Assembly (NCBI RefSeq): GCF_037392515.1
Contig: NC_090287.1
Coordinates: forward strand, 6,307,501-6,371,500
Source: Haliotis asinina
Taxonomy: Eukaryota; Mollusca; Gastropoda; Lepetellida; Haliotidae
Reading direction: 5' to 3'
Length of the DNA: 64,000 bases
The notes below the pieces were generated by a model. That model had not been told where the DNA came from. It made no database searches and was given only the letters and a program-made list of their open reading frames with translations. Below, piece by piece: positions 11,491-23,700 of this stretch (its first letter is position 1; the number at the start of each line of letters is the position of its first letter). Both the position numbers and the translations under genes were made by a program.

Positions 11491-12232
11491 TCCGAACATT
11501 AATTGTGTTATTATTTCACAGTGAACAAATAAGCGCATGAATATACAAAACACTGCTCACAACTCTTACAGGCATAATTCAAAATGTTATTTCAACAAAT
11601 GTCATACATATTTGTTATTACCATTTATCAGCATGAAAGAACTCATGTCTGTGATATGCAGATTCAAGAATCACTAAAAACCTGTATGATGGTGATATCA
11701 GTGAGTATGGATCAACACTACTTTGACCAGTACAATGACAGTATTTTAGTTACATCACTCCATGTCATCTTGTTGTAAAAAGTTTAGCGTAACATTATTT
11801 TTGAAAGTAGTCAACTTATATCTTAGTACAATTGATGTCTATGAGGATATTCCGTTATGTAGTTTAAATAGTGCAATATTTATGTTGGTCCTGTAGTCCC
11901 TGGCTTTTGTAGAAATTAATCCTGTCCAACACGTGTGCAGTCGTCTAGTTATATGCTGGACTAGCAGTGGTCCTGATGGCCAGTGAATTATTAAGTGAAT
12001 AGCTCATGGGAGGCAACTCCACGGGGCTAATGCCCATCCACAAATGGGCCATCCATGCCCAAAGAGGCCCGATGAAATGATGGTACACAATCAGATTTTA
12101 CGCGTTCAAACGCATGAATGGGGTTAGTGCTAAGTTGATACAAGATGAACTGACTTTTATCCTGTTCTTTATTCTCAGACTGTAAGCCTACCCTAACGTA
12201 AGTCGTGAAATAGCGTTGTTGTCGCACAGACA

Positions 12233-12361
12233 TTATTGTCGCATTTCATGAGTTAGAGGCCACTCTCCTGCCCAGTGATGCAGTGTTCCATGCCACACCA
12301 TAGCCGCAAGAGATTTGTAAAGTGACTTGATCCCGCGAGAACAAGATCTGGAAGTAGCCAT
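12233..12361 (-). CDS. Possible 42-aa microprotein ORF
   Basis: A short ATG frame begins MATSRSCSRG and contains the aromatic run MVWHGTLHHWAGEWPL. The start context (TCCGAGATGG) is good. It lies alone between the palindrome and the first MKKS microprotein exon, on the opposite strand. I do not recognise it. At this length chance is a serious alternative. Confidence 0.2.
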   Translation of the reverse strand: MATSRSCSRGIKSLYKSLAAMVWHGTLHHWAGEWPLTHEMRQ

Positions 12362-12978
12362 CTCGGATGTGATAAACCGGACACAGACGTGAAGTTTTAA
12401 TACCGGTGTCACGTTGATTAAACTACCTAATATATTTGTCAGGGGCGTGTCCCACAGGACTAGAGCAATGAACGCAAAGCAGCATGACGCTTTATGGAAC
12501 AAATTTCACAAGGGACATTTACAAATTATACTGACGTAAACACTATTGTCCGGATTTTTATCGATAAGCTCCGCACTTGAAGGGCAAACTCCATGCTTGA
12601 AATTGTATAAGCCGTGGAAATGGTGTTCCCTTGTTAAATATATTTTGTTGTCTCATAGCTTCAGTTTCATTAGTTGTGGTAAGTGTATAAATGAACAGAA
12701 GTCAGTATTAAGTGTCAAAATGAAGGCGTTCAGCTTGTTGATTATTGATGAAACTTGCTGCAGAACAACTTAACTTCTCGAGCCTGTTCAGGCTGTTGTA
12801 AGTTTGCTTTACATAATGTTTGTTGCCTGTGATATCGGTTACTGGTTTGCCAGGTTTGTTCGTTGATTAGGTTTCCATAATGTTACTATAATATTGCTGA
12901 CACTTGAATTGTATTATGAAGTCACGAAGTCCTCCAGTGTTAATGGTCCATTAAGGGCGCTAAATAACTAAAAACAAA

Positions 12979-13241
12979 GTGAGTGAGTTTAGTTTTACGC
13001 CGCACTCAGCAATATTCCAGCTATATGGCGGCGGTTTGTAAATAATAGAGTCTGGACCAGACAATCCCGTGATCAACAGCATGAAGATGGAACTGCACTA
13101 TTGGGAACTGATGATGTGTCAACCATGTCAGTGATCCTAACAACATGATCCAATTTGTTGCCTCTTACGATAACCATGGTCGCCTTTTATGTCACGCATA
13201 GGTTTGCTGAAGGATTATTCTACCCCGGACCTTAATAGGTC
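12979..13241 (+). mobile_element. Abalone SINE family A, diverged
   Basis: Shows GTGAGTGAGTTTAGTTTTAC, GCAATATTCCAGCTATATGG and GTCTGGACCAGACAATCC, then weakens towards CTACCCCGGACCTTAATAGG. An A-rich run follows at 13270. Confidence 0.85.
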
Positions 13242-13360
13242 ATAAAAAATAGGTAAATGATAAAAAGAATTAAAAAAAAAAAAAAAATGAAACCCCCCTT
13301 ACACACACAATAGGTTTGATTTAAAGGTTTTGTTTATAGAAAATCTTTCTTGATATTTGT

Positions 13361-13630
13361 GACCCATGAAGGTCGTCCCGGGGTAGAATAGGCCTTCAGC
13401 AACCCATGCTTGCCATAAAAGGCGACTATGCTTGTCGTAAGAGGCGACTAACGGGATCGGGTGGTCAGACTAGCTGACTTGGTTGACACATGTCATCGGT
13501 TCCCAATTGCACAGATCGATGCTCATGTTGATCACCTTATTGTCTGGTCCAGACTCGATTATTTACAGACCATCGCCATATAGCTGGAATATTGCTAAGT
13601 GCGACGTAAAACTAAACTCATTCACTCGCT
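13361..13630 (-). mobile_element. Abalone SINE family A, full length, inverse orientation
   Basis: Starts GACCCATGAAGGTCGTCCCG and ends AAACTAAACTCATTCACTCG. It lies 120 bp from the 12979 copy in opposite orientation, so the pair could fold into a hairpin in RNA. Confidence 0.9.
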
Positions 13631-14638
13631 CTTGATATTTGATGATACTCAAATAATGAAACAGACAATAGATAGCTTTAAAATATGTACTTTTCTGTAA
13701 TTGACTCGCAAATTATGTATGTTCCATAACAATCAGCATTATAATGTTTTAGTCTGATAGTAACAATGTATGGAGTAAGTATAGGAGAAAACACGCCTCT
13801 GAGGTTTAGGTAGACAAAGGGGAGGAAATCCATTTTAAGTAGATAATTCAACCCCACTTCTTTTTTGGCCCAGTGGCCATGTGGTAGTACATCTGCCTAC
13901 AAAGCTGAGGGTTGCTGTTCCGGTCTTGGTAGGGAAAATATTTGCACTTTGAGCTTAATCTTGAATGATATTTTTCAATTGGGAAAACACTTATGTATCA
14001 TTTGAATTTTGATATTCATATAGAGTTAGGAAAAGATGATTGCACAAAGTAAAACCTGGGAAGATGTGATTCTGGCGAAAAATAAACCTGTCCCTGCAAA
14101 ACAAAAACCTCAAATGCTGTTATTCTGTGAAAACAAGAGATGACCTGATATATAGTGAAAAGCACGTCTCAGGTGTATGTAACTGAATAATGGTTATTTT
14201 TCTCAGGCATACTTCATTCTTGTGAAGAATGACTCACAATGTAACTTATATTGTTTGAGCACAAAACACAGTATGGTAACCTAACTGTGTTTTTTAAACA
14301 TGCATCTGATTTGCAACATGTCCCTGATTGTTATGATTATATTCTAAATATCCTCATGACAAATTTTGTAATTACAGTTTTTAGAACACTTTTACAAAAC
14401 AAATGATTTTAAGACTGACTGATGTTGTCAGTATTATTAGGATCAGATATTGGTGATTTCCATAAAATGAACAAGAAATTTGGTGTGGTGGCTATTTGCA
14501 TACATTTTATTTTGTTTTCATTGAAAAAAAAACATTCCAAAGAACATGACCTGAGTAAAGATCATTCAAAGACATGAAGCTGTAACCATGGTACTATAGG
14601 TAACCTCCTATCTGTCTTTGTATTTCAGCACTCCAACC

Positions 14639-14824
14639 ATGAATGCCTTCAGAGCCTTTTTGCGTCGTAATCGTGTTCTGGTTGTTATGTTGCCTGTTCT
14701 CATTGGAGCTCATCTGGGTTGGTATGCATTACAGTTCTCTGATATGTACGTGCCTAAAGAAAACAGGGAAGTAAAAGTCATGGGACTTGACCTCACAAGA
14801 GCAGAAGCATCAACCAAGAAGTAG
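14639..14824 (+). CDS. MKKS upstream microprotein 1 (61 aa, single-pass membrane)
   Basis: The exon spans about 14629-14953 (acceptor TATTTCAG, donor GTAAGA). The first ATG has A at -3 and opens 61 codons. Seen: a basic amphipathic N-terminus (MNAFRAFLRRNR), then a hydrophobic segment at about residues 13-31 (LVVMLPVLIGAHLGWYAL), then a charged tail ending EASTKK. This is the layout of a small mitochondrial inner-membrane protein. Human MKKS mRNA is known to carry upstream ORFs that encode small mitochondrial membrane proteins (the first 63 aa); position, size and topology match. Orthology is inferred from position and layout, since I could not align the human sequence. It shares the inferred transcript with a second upstream ORF and MKKS. 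Confidence 0.7.
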   Translation: MNAFRAFLRRNRVLVVMLPVLIGAHLGWYALQFSDMYVPKENREVKVMGLDLTRAEASTKK

Positions 14825-15400
14825 TTGTGAAAAGACCATGATTATTGTGAACATACAGCTGTGACAGTGTACAAAATCTATAGCTATAGATTTATTGTCA
14901 ATAGGAAGACACAGTTCTTCAAGGAATACCACGAGACTTTAATTATTAAAGAGGTAAGAAATTCCTTTCAAACTACACAGGATTCATACCCCTGGTAAAT
15001 TCTTTCATTCCTTAGGTTATTACATGCTTCCAGAAAAATGTAATCTAGATGTGTTCCACACCTGGGGAGGGAGTCATATATGTAGTATATATCTGTGGTG
15101 GATGTGACATAGGTAGCATATATCTGGGGATGGCATGATATATGTAGTATATATTTGTCCAACTTGGAAACATTAGCAAGAGGAATGAATTATCCTTTAC
15201 TCTGGCACCTTTTTTATTTACTCGCTAGAGACATCTTGTATGCTCCTCCAGTCAACTAAGAATGAAAACTTCCCAGTTAGTTTGGAATGCAAGTACAGAA
15301 GTATCTTAAAATATAACTCTCATTACTGATGTTAAGAGCCAAGTTGGAACTGGTAGACATAAAAGTTTTATTAAGATCTTCCCTTTCCTTTCTTTCTTAA

Positions 15401-15582
15401 GACGGGGCGGTTGTTTAGCCTAGTGGTTATACTATAGTGTTCCCTCGTCAGACTGGAGATCCTGTTTCAATTACCCACATGGGTACAATGTGTGAAACCC
15501 ATTACTGGTGTTCCCTGCCTTGACATTGCTTGAAGTTGAATATTGCTAAAGGTGGCGTGAAACCATACTCACAGCCCATCTT
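15401..15582 (+). mobile_element. Abalone SINE family B (tRNA-like head)
   Basis: A tRNA-like head (TTAGCCTAGTGGTTATAC, then CCTGTTTCAATTACCCAC) is followed by GGTACAATGTGTGAAACCC and the tail TTGAATATTGCTAAAGG. It lies in the intron just upstream of the second microprotein exon and ends about 17 bp before its acceptor. Confidence 0.8.
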
Positions 15583-15610
15583 TCTTATGACACTGCAGAA
15601 TACAGGCAAG

Positions 15611-15805
15611 ATGAATTCTGAGAAGTTGGCTTGGAGAGGTATGCTGGCTAATGCGTCCTTTTGGGCTCAACGCAACAAGTTTGTGTCTCTGATTGGGCTG
15701 TCCTTTGTCATCTACCTGGGAACATACCCTTTCTGGGAGGTGAAGGCCTCCACCTCCTCTGAGAGGGCATCCTGGACACCCAAGTCTCAGGAGCCTACAA
15801 AGTGA
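15611..15805 (+). CDS. MKKS upstream microprotein 2 (64 aa, single-pass membrane)
   Basis: The exon spans about 15599-15823 (acceptor CACTGCAG, donor GTATTT). The ATG has A at -3. Seen: N-terminus MNSEKLAWRGMLANASFWAQ, a hydrophobic segment at about residues 24-42 (FVSLIGLSFVIYLGTYPFW), then a Ser/Glu/Lys tail. The second upstream ORF of human MKKS encodes a small mitochondrial membrane protein of about 50 aa; this is the probable counterpart, judged by position and layout. After splicing to 16655, its stop lies only 19 nt before the MKKS start codon, so MKKS translation would depend on reinitiation, leaky scanning or another transcript start. Confidence 0.7.
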   Translation: MNSEKLAWRGMLANASFWAQRNKFVSLIGLSFVIYLGTYPFWEVKASTSSERASWTPKSQEPTK

Positions 15806-15995
15806 ACTGAGAAAGTGCTGAAGGTATTTACTGTTGACGCTTTGATGTAACTGCAATATTGGTGGTCGATGGCAGCATCCAGCAATAATTAGTCACTCAC
15901 CCCCAGGTCCCTGATTTCTACTTTTACGGTGTTCAAAGCCTGTTTTAAAGTGTTGTATACCTTGTGTTATCCAAAACAGCAGTTTGACAAAACTG

Positions 15996-16001
15996 AATAA
16001 A
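15996..16001 (+). promoter_or_regulatory. Intronic AATAAA polyadenylation signal after the microprotein exons
   Basis: An AATAAA lies ~170 nt inside the intron that follows the second microprotein exon; another is at 16556-16561. Human MKKS is reported to use early poly(A) sites that give mRNAs carrying only the upstream ORFs. These hexamers could do the same here. Only the hexamers are seen. Confidence 0.4.
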
Positions 16002-16655
16002 TATGCACTTCAGTTTTCAATATCTTAGTGAAGATGATTTAAACAGGGGCTCACCAGTTATGTTCTGAGGAGATAGAGGGTCATTAATTTTGTAACCATG
16101 TAAAATTGTACTGGGATGATCAGCAATTTTGTACATAAAGATATGGAGGGTGGAAGGATAATTGATTTTGTGTGTCACATGCAGGTAAGTCACTTACTTC
16201 ATACAATGTACATGTTTCCCCATAAACATCACCATCACCCCTCCTTGTCATAAATATGTGGGTAATTGCATGGTCCCGCTGGAACTCTTTCAGGCTAAAT
16301 GAAAAAAGTGAAATGTTTCTCGGGCATTGGCGCATCACTTATATTTGTATGCATACCAATGTTTTATTGCCGTTTATAAAAGATAATTTTGACTTGACTG
16401 TGTCCTGATCATCCATTTGTCCACTACAAGAATGAGTGTCTGTAAGAACGAGTGTGACTGAATCGCATTAACATGAGCTAAAGTTCCCAAGCTGTATTTC
16501 TGAGTGAAAAAAACAAAAATGTGTTCCTCCCTTGTCACTTTCTTTTTCGATGAAAAATAAAATCCTACCGCCCTCACCACTTTTGAAAAAATGTACTTGA
16601 GAAGCATGTAATTTTTTTTATACTGCCTGAAATATTGAAGATTGTTTGTCCTAGG

Positions 16656-19600
16656 ATGACCCAGCTGGCAGGCAGACTTGACAGACCCTCTGCCGGGTCT
16701 CACCTCCAAGTGGATTGCCTTGAGAACCCAGCCATCAGGACCAGGATTCAGGTCTTCCGGGACCTCTTGGCCTCTTGCCAGGGACCTCATGGCAAGGCCA
16801 AGGTTGTTCAGAATTCGCTTGGGGGTCATGTGACATGGACAAAGTCATCCATTCGTTTGCTGTCAGCTATGCCAATTTCAACACCCGTTCTGAAGCTTAT
16901 TGCTAGTGCTGTTCAGGGTCATTTACAGAAGTTTAAGGATGGTGGCCTTTTCACAGCTAATGTATGTCTTTCTCTGTTGGATAGTTCCTTGAAGACAGAT
17001 GTGCACAGGAAACTTTTGATCGAGTTTTATGAAAGGTTTGTAAATATTGTGGATGATTACTTGGGTTCAAGTAAGTGTGCATGCAAGTTTAAGATAGATG
17101 TGTTCAATCTTCAAAACGTAATGGCCGTTCTGAAAAGCTTGTGTCGACCCAAACTTTCACATATGAGAAGTGAAGTGCAAGACAAACTGTGCGTCTTGTT
17201 CCTCGATGTTTTCTTGTCTACGATACCTTCAGAAAGACATGACTATTTTTCTGATCGAGTACAAATGCAATGTTTCCCAAACTCTGACATCCTGGAATCC
17301 AGATGTTTAAAAGGATTGTTGGTTGAATGTCCCGAATTATCGTCTGTGACCGAGAAAAGCCTCCATGTACCATCTGTACCCAGTCAGCAAGGATGTGTTA
17401 AGATTAAGGTAGCTCTAGTGCTAGAATCTATGTCAGGGGATTCAGAGGGTCTCGTTGATGCAACATATGAGACCAAGCATGAGGTAGATGTCGGTAATGC
17501 AGTGGTGGAGAGGATGTTGTCACTGTGCCAGCAGCTCGTGCATTGTGGTGTTGGATTGCTGTTATGCCAGAGAGTGATTCATCCAAGAGTCAAGGTCTTC
17601 CTCCGACAAGCTGGCCTGTTGTTCGTGGACAGACTGGGCTCTGCAGGTGTCCCATACATCAGAGATCTCACAGGTCGGTACAACAAATGCTCATATTTAA
17701 AGGGGCACTGATGCGGAGCAATTTCCGTGAACTGGTGTAAACTTTTGTTATTGTTTTTCTCCCATGAGTACCCAGATGATATCCCAGAATTCGTGACTGG
17801 TTTGTGACCTCTGTTGCGCAGTCTGTATGCTCATATTTAAGGACTCCATGGGCAGAACAGGAAACACAGCATATTTAAGACCATGTACTTACTTAAAATA
17901 TTTATTGGCTATGCAAGAAACTTTATTGAAAACCATGTAATCATGTAATAGCACATTCATGCATACCAAATTTGTCCCACATTGTTAATGCTTTTGAGTA
18001 TCATGGAAATTTCAAAAGACTCTTCACTAGATCTTGGCTTATAACAAGCCAGTAAAGTAATAACAAGATAGCAAAGCCCCAAAGCATTTATTAATTTGTC
18101 AGTTAATGTTTGACTGACAGCAGTTAGAACCCTTGTATTGTTATGAAATTGGTGTTGAAACTGAACATTTTATTTTTGATTTTGATTTGTTTAGATATTT
18201 CACAATTGAGCCATAAAACCGTAAAGCACAGACACTTCAAATGTTGTAAAAACTAAAATGTCTTTGTGACAGCTACTCGACGATTATATACCTCATCTGC
18301 CAATATAATGTGCTGCCCCAAAAGAAATGTGCACATGAAGCAACTACTTGTTATCTTAGGTGCTGCTCCTCTGTCAGTGTTGACTGTCAACATGGAGGAA
18401 GGCTGGAGTGGGTTTGGCTGGCTAGATGGTGTCACCCACCAGATCTTGTGTGACAAGAGTTATCTCCATCTGACTCAGGAGAATGCACCAGTTGTTACTC
18501 TTGTATTGAAGAGTTCGCTTGAGGAGACTCTTGAGGAGGTGAAGGTATGTTGCATTGTTTCAGCCCCCAAATGGACGTCAGAAATTTGCCCCCCAAACTA
18601 AACACCCCTTACCTGCTTGCTGCAAAGTAAACACTTTACTGATCAGCAAGGCATGTTATCCTGATAACATGGAAGGTTTCTTGTGATTGTTGTTAGAAAA
18701 ATGTTTTTTGATTGTCCAGGGCTGTTCATAACAACAATCAAGACTATCTCCATCTATACACGTATACATGGTTTCACAAATGAGCAGCTTATTCTTCACA
18801 GACACAACCCCACACATACAATACTTACACTTAAACACAAATGATAAGGAGACTTGAGGCATTACCCATGTCTGTCTCTGCTCCCCAGGCTCTGAGTCAC
18901 ACATCAACCAACACCCTGCAGCTACTTCTGGGGGATCCCCACGTCCTGCCTGGGGGAGGCTGCTGGCTGTCCCATGTTGCGGCATACCTCACAGCGAAGG
19001 TAAACCACTCTTGATGACATAATGACAGAGTCAAGAATACTGAAAGGGATTTTTGTTGTGAATTTCTGGGTTTAGCAATGGGAAAAGAATTCATTATTTA
19101 CCGTAAAGATAATACTTTAAGGTTGGAAAACACAGACAAGATAGAAATAAAATTATAAATTTGGACTTCAGAGAAGTATGTTATTATTGTGGTTCATGCT
19201 TTAGTTGTTCTAAGATATAATACATGTTTTGGACAGTGCTTGTGGTTGTGCCCTCTATATTTTGAATGAGTCTGAAAGATATTTCTAAATGGAAGCCAAG
19301 TTATAAATAATTTGTGCCTTAAGTGAATCTTGTTTATATCTTTTAGATTCAAGAAGACAAATCAAGTCTTTTAAATGAGTTTGAGTGTACCGAGTCCCAG
19401 CTTAATGCCAGTCTGGATACCTTCACCTATTGTCTCCTATCTGTAGCCATGAGGCTAACCTCTGACCTCAGCATTGTGACCTCTGACATTGTTTCCATGG
19501 ATACTGAACATTACCATATCTGGAGGTGTCCCAACACTAATGTGTCTAACATGCATTCTAAGACTTGTTCCTGCAATTGTGAATTACACTGGTTGGCAGA

Positions 19601-19814
19601 GAGTGACAAGTTTGAGTACGTTTCTGTACGTGAGGCAAGTGGACAATGGACAAAACAACACATTGACTGGACCAAGGTGGCTACAGTCTCTGAGGAAGAT
19701 GCATTTCCACGAGTGGTGGATGCTCTGGCTGTCATGAGGAATGCTCTCAAGATGGCTGTGGCTACAGCAAACACTGTCCTCAGCATCTCTCAATACATAC
19801 ATGATGGCGACTAG
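16656..19814 (+). CDS. MKKS: MKKS / BBS6, chaperonin-like ciliary protein (593 aa)
   Basis: Four coding exons: 16656-17673, 18360-18544, 18889-18999 and 19347-19814, all GT-AG and in phase. MKKS is a group II chaperonin-like subunit that works with BBS10, BBS12 and CCT to assemble the BBSome at the ciliary base. Similarity to the human protein as I remember it runs end to end: GPHGKAKVVQNSLGG (from residue 43), DGGLFTANVCLSLL, QRVIHPRVKVFLRQ in the apical region, LPGGGCWLSHVAAYL, and a final ALKMAVATANTVLSISQYI. Human MKKS is 570 aa, so the length fits. The ATP-hydrolysis motifs of true chaperonins are not preserved, as is usual for this family. The start was chosen because the acceptor at 16654 sits just before the ATG and follows the microprotein exons. 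Probable poly(A) signal at 20731-20736. Confidence 0.93.
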
Positions 19815-21984
19815 CAGTGGAGAGTCACTTATTACACCATCCATCTTAGTCTTTTGTGCCACAACACGAGAATTACTCTGTTTCGTCATGTAACAAAATG
19901 TGTCATTATAACACAGTGGAATATGTGGAGGGAGGACAATTTGTTTTGAAAATGAATGTTAAGTGCTACTTCCAAAAGGGTTTCTCAAGCAATTGTTATT
20001 GAACATGCTTTGGTTGGGTTCCTAGTCATTCCTACTGATGATAATTTCTATTATATACAGTTACAGTTTGAAATTATAGCATGATCAAATACAGAAACAT
20101 TGGTAACAAAATAGAATGGCAGCATCTGTGACCTAGTGTGACAGTTTTGCTAGTAGCTTTGTACTGATTGTACTGCAGAAGAATAATGTCTAATGTCTAT
20201 GACTGGCATATTATAATCACTGAAAAGCACTTCCTGAAATCTGCAGGGAATAGGTGTCATAACATTTAACCTTACATTTTTGGGGTTGGTGTCAAGGTGT
20301 AGATTGCTGCTCCAACACCTTTGTGTTGCCCTGAATTTAGAAGTAGTGAGTGTAGTATTTACTGAAATAATCTGTGATCGTCACATGACAGCTCATGTAT
20401 GTGATGTGATTTACCACTTGCGGTTTGCAGCCATGTTTTATCATTCTCAGAATATGAACAGATAAATCTACAGGTCTTGGGAATATATACCGTGAGGTGG
20501 CCCTACATTCAAGGGTAATACAGTTTGGTGAGTGGAATTGTCCCCCTTAGTTTAACTGGACATGTCACTTATGTTTTCGAATAACTGATTCATGCTCATA
20601 ATGATCCCTAGTTAGTCTGTTCTATGTGTGTGCCCATTAGATTCTCAAATGTCAAAATGTCCACCATCTGTCATTTGGATTTCCACCCAGAATAACCAGG
20701 TACCATGATACAAGTGACCTGCAGTGTGTCAATAAAACATATGGAACTGTGTCCAGGACATTTTTATTATTTACTTATCTTACAAATCCTCTCCATGGTC
20801 TAGTGGATTGACTGGAGGAGGTGGAAGGTCTGTGGTTCGATTCTTATCGGCACCTTAGCAAAAGATTTTACCTGATGCTTGTCACCAGGGAAAATATCTC
20901 TCCTGGGTGTTAGTATACAAGGTCTTAATGAGATATTGATGAGAAACTGCTGCATGGTATGTCAGATTGCTAGCTCTTTAAATGCAGCATTATTACAGAC
21001 CACCCTCCAGAGAAGTGAGTGTAAGTGTGTGATAATTTCATGGAAACCTGATTCTGTATAGTTCTATTAGAAATCATCAGTCAAGCTGAAAGACAGGTAT
21101 CAATCTCTTTCAAAATGTTTCATTCTTAGGATGTTTAGTTTTTCAAATATTTATGGTATAGATTGTATGTTTAATAACAGGTTCTTTCATGTAGGTTGAA
21201 TGCAGCCAGATCTATAAGATTAGTAAATAATAAAATTGTCAGATTTCCCGCTGGGACGTTTTGAAACAGTTGACTGTTCAATATTTGATATTTAGTTATT
21301 TGCTTTGTGCTACATATCCCAAGGCTAGGTATAGTGGAAGTTCTGTTCATTTAACAAAGTGGACTCATGAATGCATTGGTGTTATTCTTATTTCAAGACT
21401 TATAATATTGCCAGTGCTTTGTGTAAAGAATTAACATTTGTGTTATATGTTATTGATGTCAGTTTGTATGAATTCTGGAATGCAAAGAAAACTATCTAAT
21501 CAAGATTGAGTGAGATATGATGTGATGATGGAATAAATCAGGTTGAAATGGCTCATTGTTTTCACTATTCAGGTTTATGAGTTTGCTTCCCTTGCATAGG
21601 GTCCTGTGATTGTGGGTTCAGAACAGGTATTTGTTACTGTCACCATATAGATACAAGTATTGCCCTGTATGTATCATACCTGTATTCAGCTCCCGATAGT
21701 CCAATTCGGTTGATTGAAGAAGTCTTTCCAACCAGCCATGTGTTTCTTTTAAAAACACAAAGGAATTGATTTGGTTTATAAATACATCCGTATCTCAGTA
21801 ACCGTTCACTTCTATGATGTCTAATGTAAAGAGAGAAGTGCCTAGCTGATCAGAGTATACATGTACTAGTGGAAGCCAGAAATTCGTTTTGGTGGTCCAA
21901 TTGACCTGAGTTAATCAGGTCCTCAGAACTCTAACTAATACTGACGAGCTTGACGTTAGGTTCCATGATCAGATTTATTAGAAT

Positions 21985-22102
21985 TCTGACTCCAGATTTT
22001 CGAAGCTCGCTTAGCGCTATGATAGTCGTAAGCTTCATTCATTAACATTAATTTACGACTATCTTAACGCAAAGAGAGCTTCGAAAATTTAGACCCTGAT
22101 TC
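21985..22102. mobile_element. Hairpin MITE (~118 bp)
   Basis: Arms 21996-22031 and 22053-22088 are inverse copies with a few mismatches (ATTTTCGAAGCTCGCTTAGC against its complement), around a 21 bp loop. Inner motifs TTAGCGCT and TACGACTATC recall the 53 bp satellite at 27.6 kb. Confidence 0.7.
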
Positions 22103-22969
22103 GAACTCAAAATAATGTTCCCAAATCAGCGACAGACACGAGTGCAACTGTAAGTGAAATGAATTTAAATAAAAAAAATATTTATGGATATAAGATAGTT
22201 CAGTGAATGCAGAGGGAGGACGTCATTCTGCAGTTCCGTGCCACGATCACCACCTGAACAAAGAGAACAGGATATGTTTGTATGCTGCGATTGGAAAAAA
22301 AATTAAGACATTAGATCGTTCATTTGGACGTTGGTTGCATGGACAGTTGCGGCCAAGAGACAGCGTTACGGTTTGGACCTTGTAGCTAGCAAATGTTGAG
22401 AACGTTAACTTCACATCACGACATGGACGAGTTATTTGTGCCCATATCGTCTCATTCATCCTGTGTGTATGGAGAAGGCGACAATTAGTGGTTCACCTGC
22501 GTCCAATCCAACAGGTACCGTCGTCCCTCGGTTGACATAAAATTGTCATCATTTGCTTTCATGACATGCAAGCGAAAACTGTTGACCACATTGATGGTCA
22601 GAGCAGGACACGATTTATCCCGTCAACAGATTTGACTTAAAACTGACAAACCGCATATTGGATATTGATGTTGACTGCGTTAATTTCAATTCCATGCTGG
22701 CTTGCTGTTACGAAAAGTGGCCCTGACATACCCAAATATTGTTTTTGCTCCCCTGGACCTGCTCTGATCCCACACCAGTGGGTTTGATATAACTGTATCA
22801 TTGCTGTCATGGTGTGATATATACTCTTAAAAAAACAATCCCAAAACACACACAAAAAAACAAAACAAAAAAAAAAGAAAGAAAAAAAGGAAGGACATGG
22901 TTTACGTTCTGAGTGCGTATAACTGATTCAAACATGACATCATCGTTCAAGTACAGTAGTACCATCGCT

Positions 22970-23700
22970 TCACAAATTTCCAAAACATGCTAATCGAGTA
23001 AGTGTTTGGTAGAACCACGCAGGGGCTATAAAAGCCACTTGCTCTGAGTAAAATGTCAGTATCTGGTGTGACCACCATGAGCATCCATAACAGCTTGGCA
23101 GCGGTGACTCACAGAAGAAAGGAGACGCCGAATGTGGTCTTGGAGGATGTTTTGATACCCTTTCTGGAGTATTGTGTGTACATGTTTTTCTTGTAGTGTC
23201 TGAGGTGGCGGATTGCTCTGGCGCAAGCATCGATAATGACTAATCCATAGATGTTTAATGGGGGACAAATCGTATGATCGAGAAGGCCACGGTAACACCT
23301 GCACATTGCTATGCTGAAGGAAGTCCTGTCAAACACCTGCAACGTGAGGCCAAGCATTGTCATGCTCCAAAGATCATGATCATGACACCAAAGATATGTG
23401 GTGTTTGAACGAAGATGTCTCACCCGGATGTGGCGATCCTGAGCGTCAGTGATATGTCTGGGTCGACCTGACCTGGGTCACTAAAACTCCCAGTATTGTT
23501 GTATCGGATCCATGGGTTTGAGGTGGTCTGTGTGGATACGTTGAAGTGCTTTGCCACCTATGTTCTGATGCCCGTTTACAAAACGGCACTTGGCGTTGTG
23601 TCGTTGAGTTTCTGTCAGTCTTTTCATTTTGTAGTCGTCAAAGCAATGCGTGTGGAGAACCATACATATGGCTTTTTAAAGCCTTCAGTCACAGACTTCA
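22970..23700 (-). mobile_element. Tc1/mariner-type transposon, decayed transposase
   Basis: The minus strand reads an N-terminal helix-turn-helix-like start (KRLTETQRHNAKCRF, 23625-23581), then, across frame changes, VLPWPSRSYDLSPIKHLW and a C-terminus ending CQAVMDAHGGHTRY (~23059). The block PWPSRSxDLSPIxHLW is the hallmark around the second catalytic Asp of molluscan Tc1-like transposases. The preceding DNARPH region is degraded. Several frameshifts and stops show it is inactive. Terminal inverted repeats were not found by eye. Confidence 0.8.

Noticed and set aside
22032-22052. Loop of the 21985-22102 hairpin considered as a microRNA precursor
   Set aside because: The stem is transposon-like, with relatives in the window, and has a mismatched base; no evidence of a conserved mature sequence.
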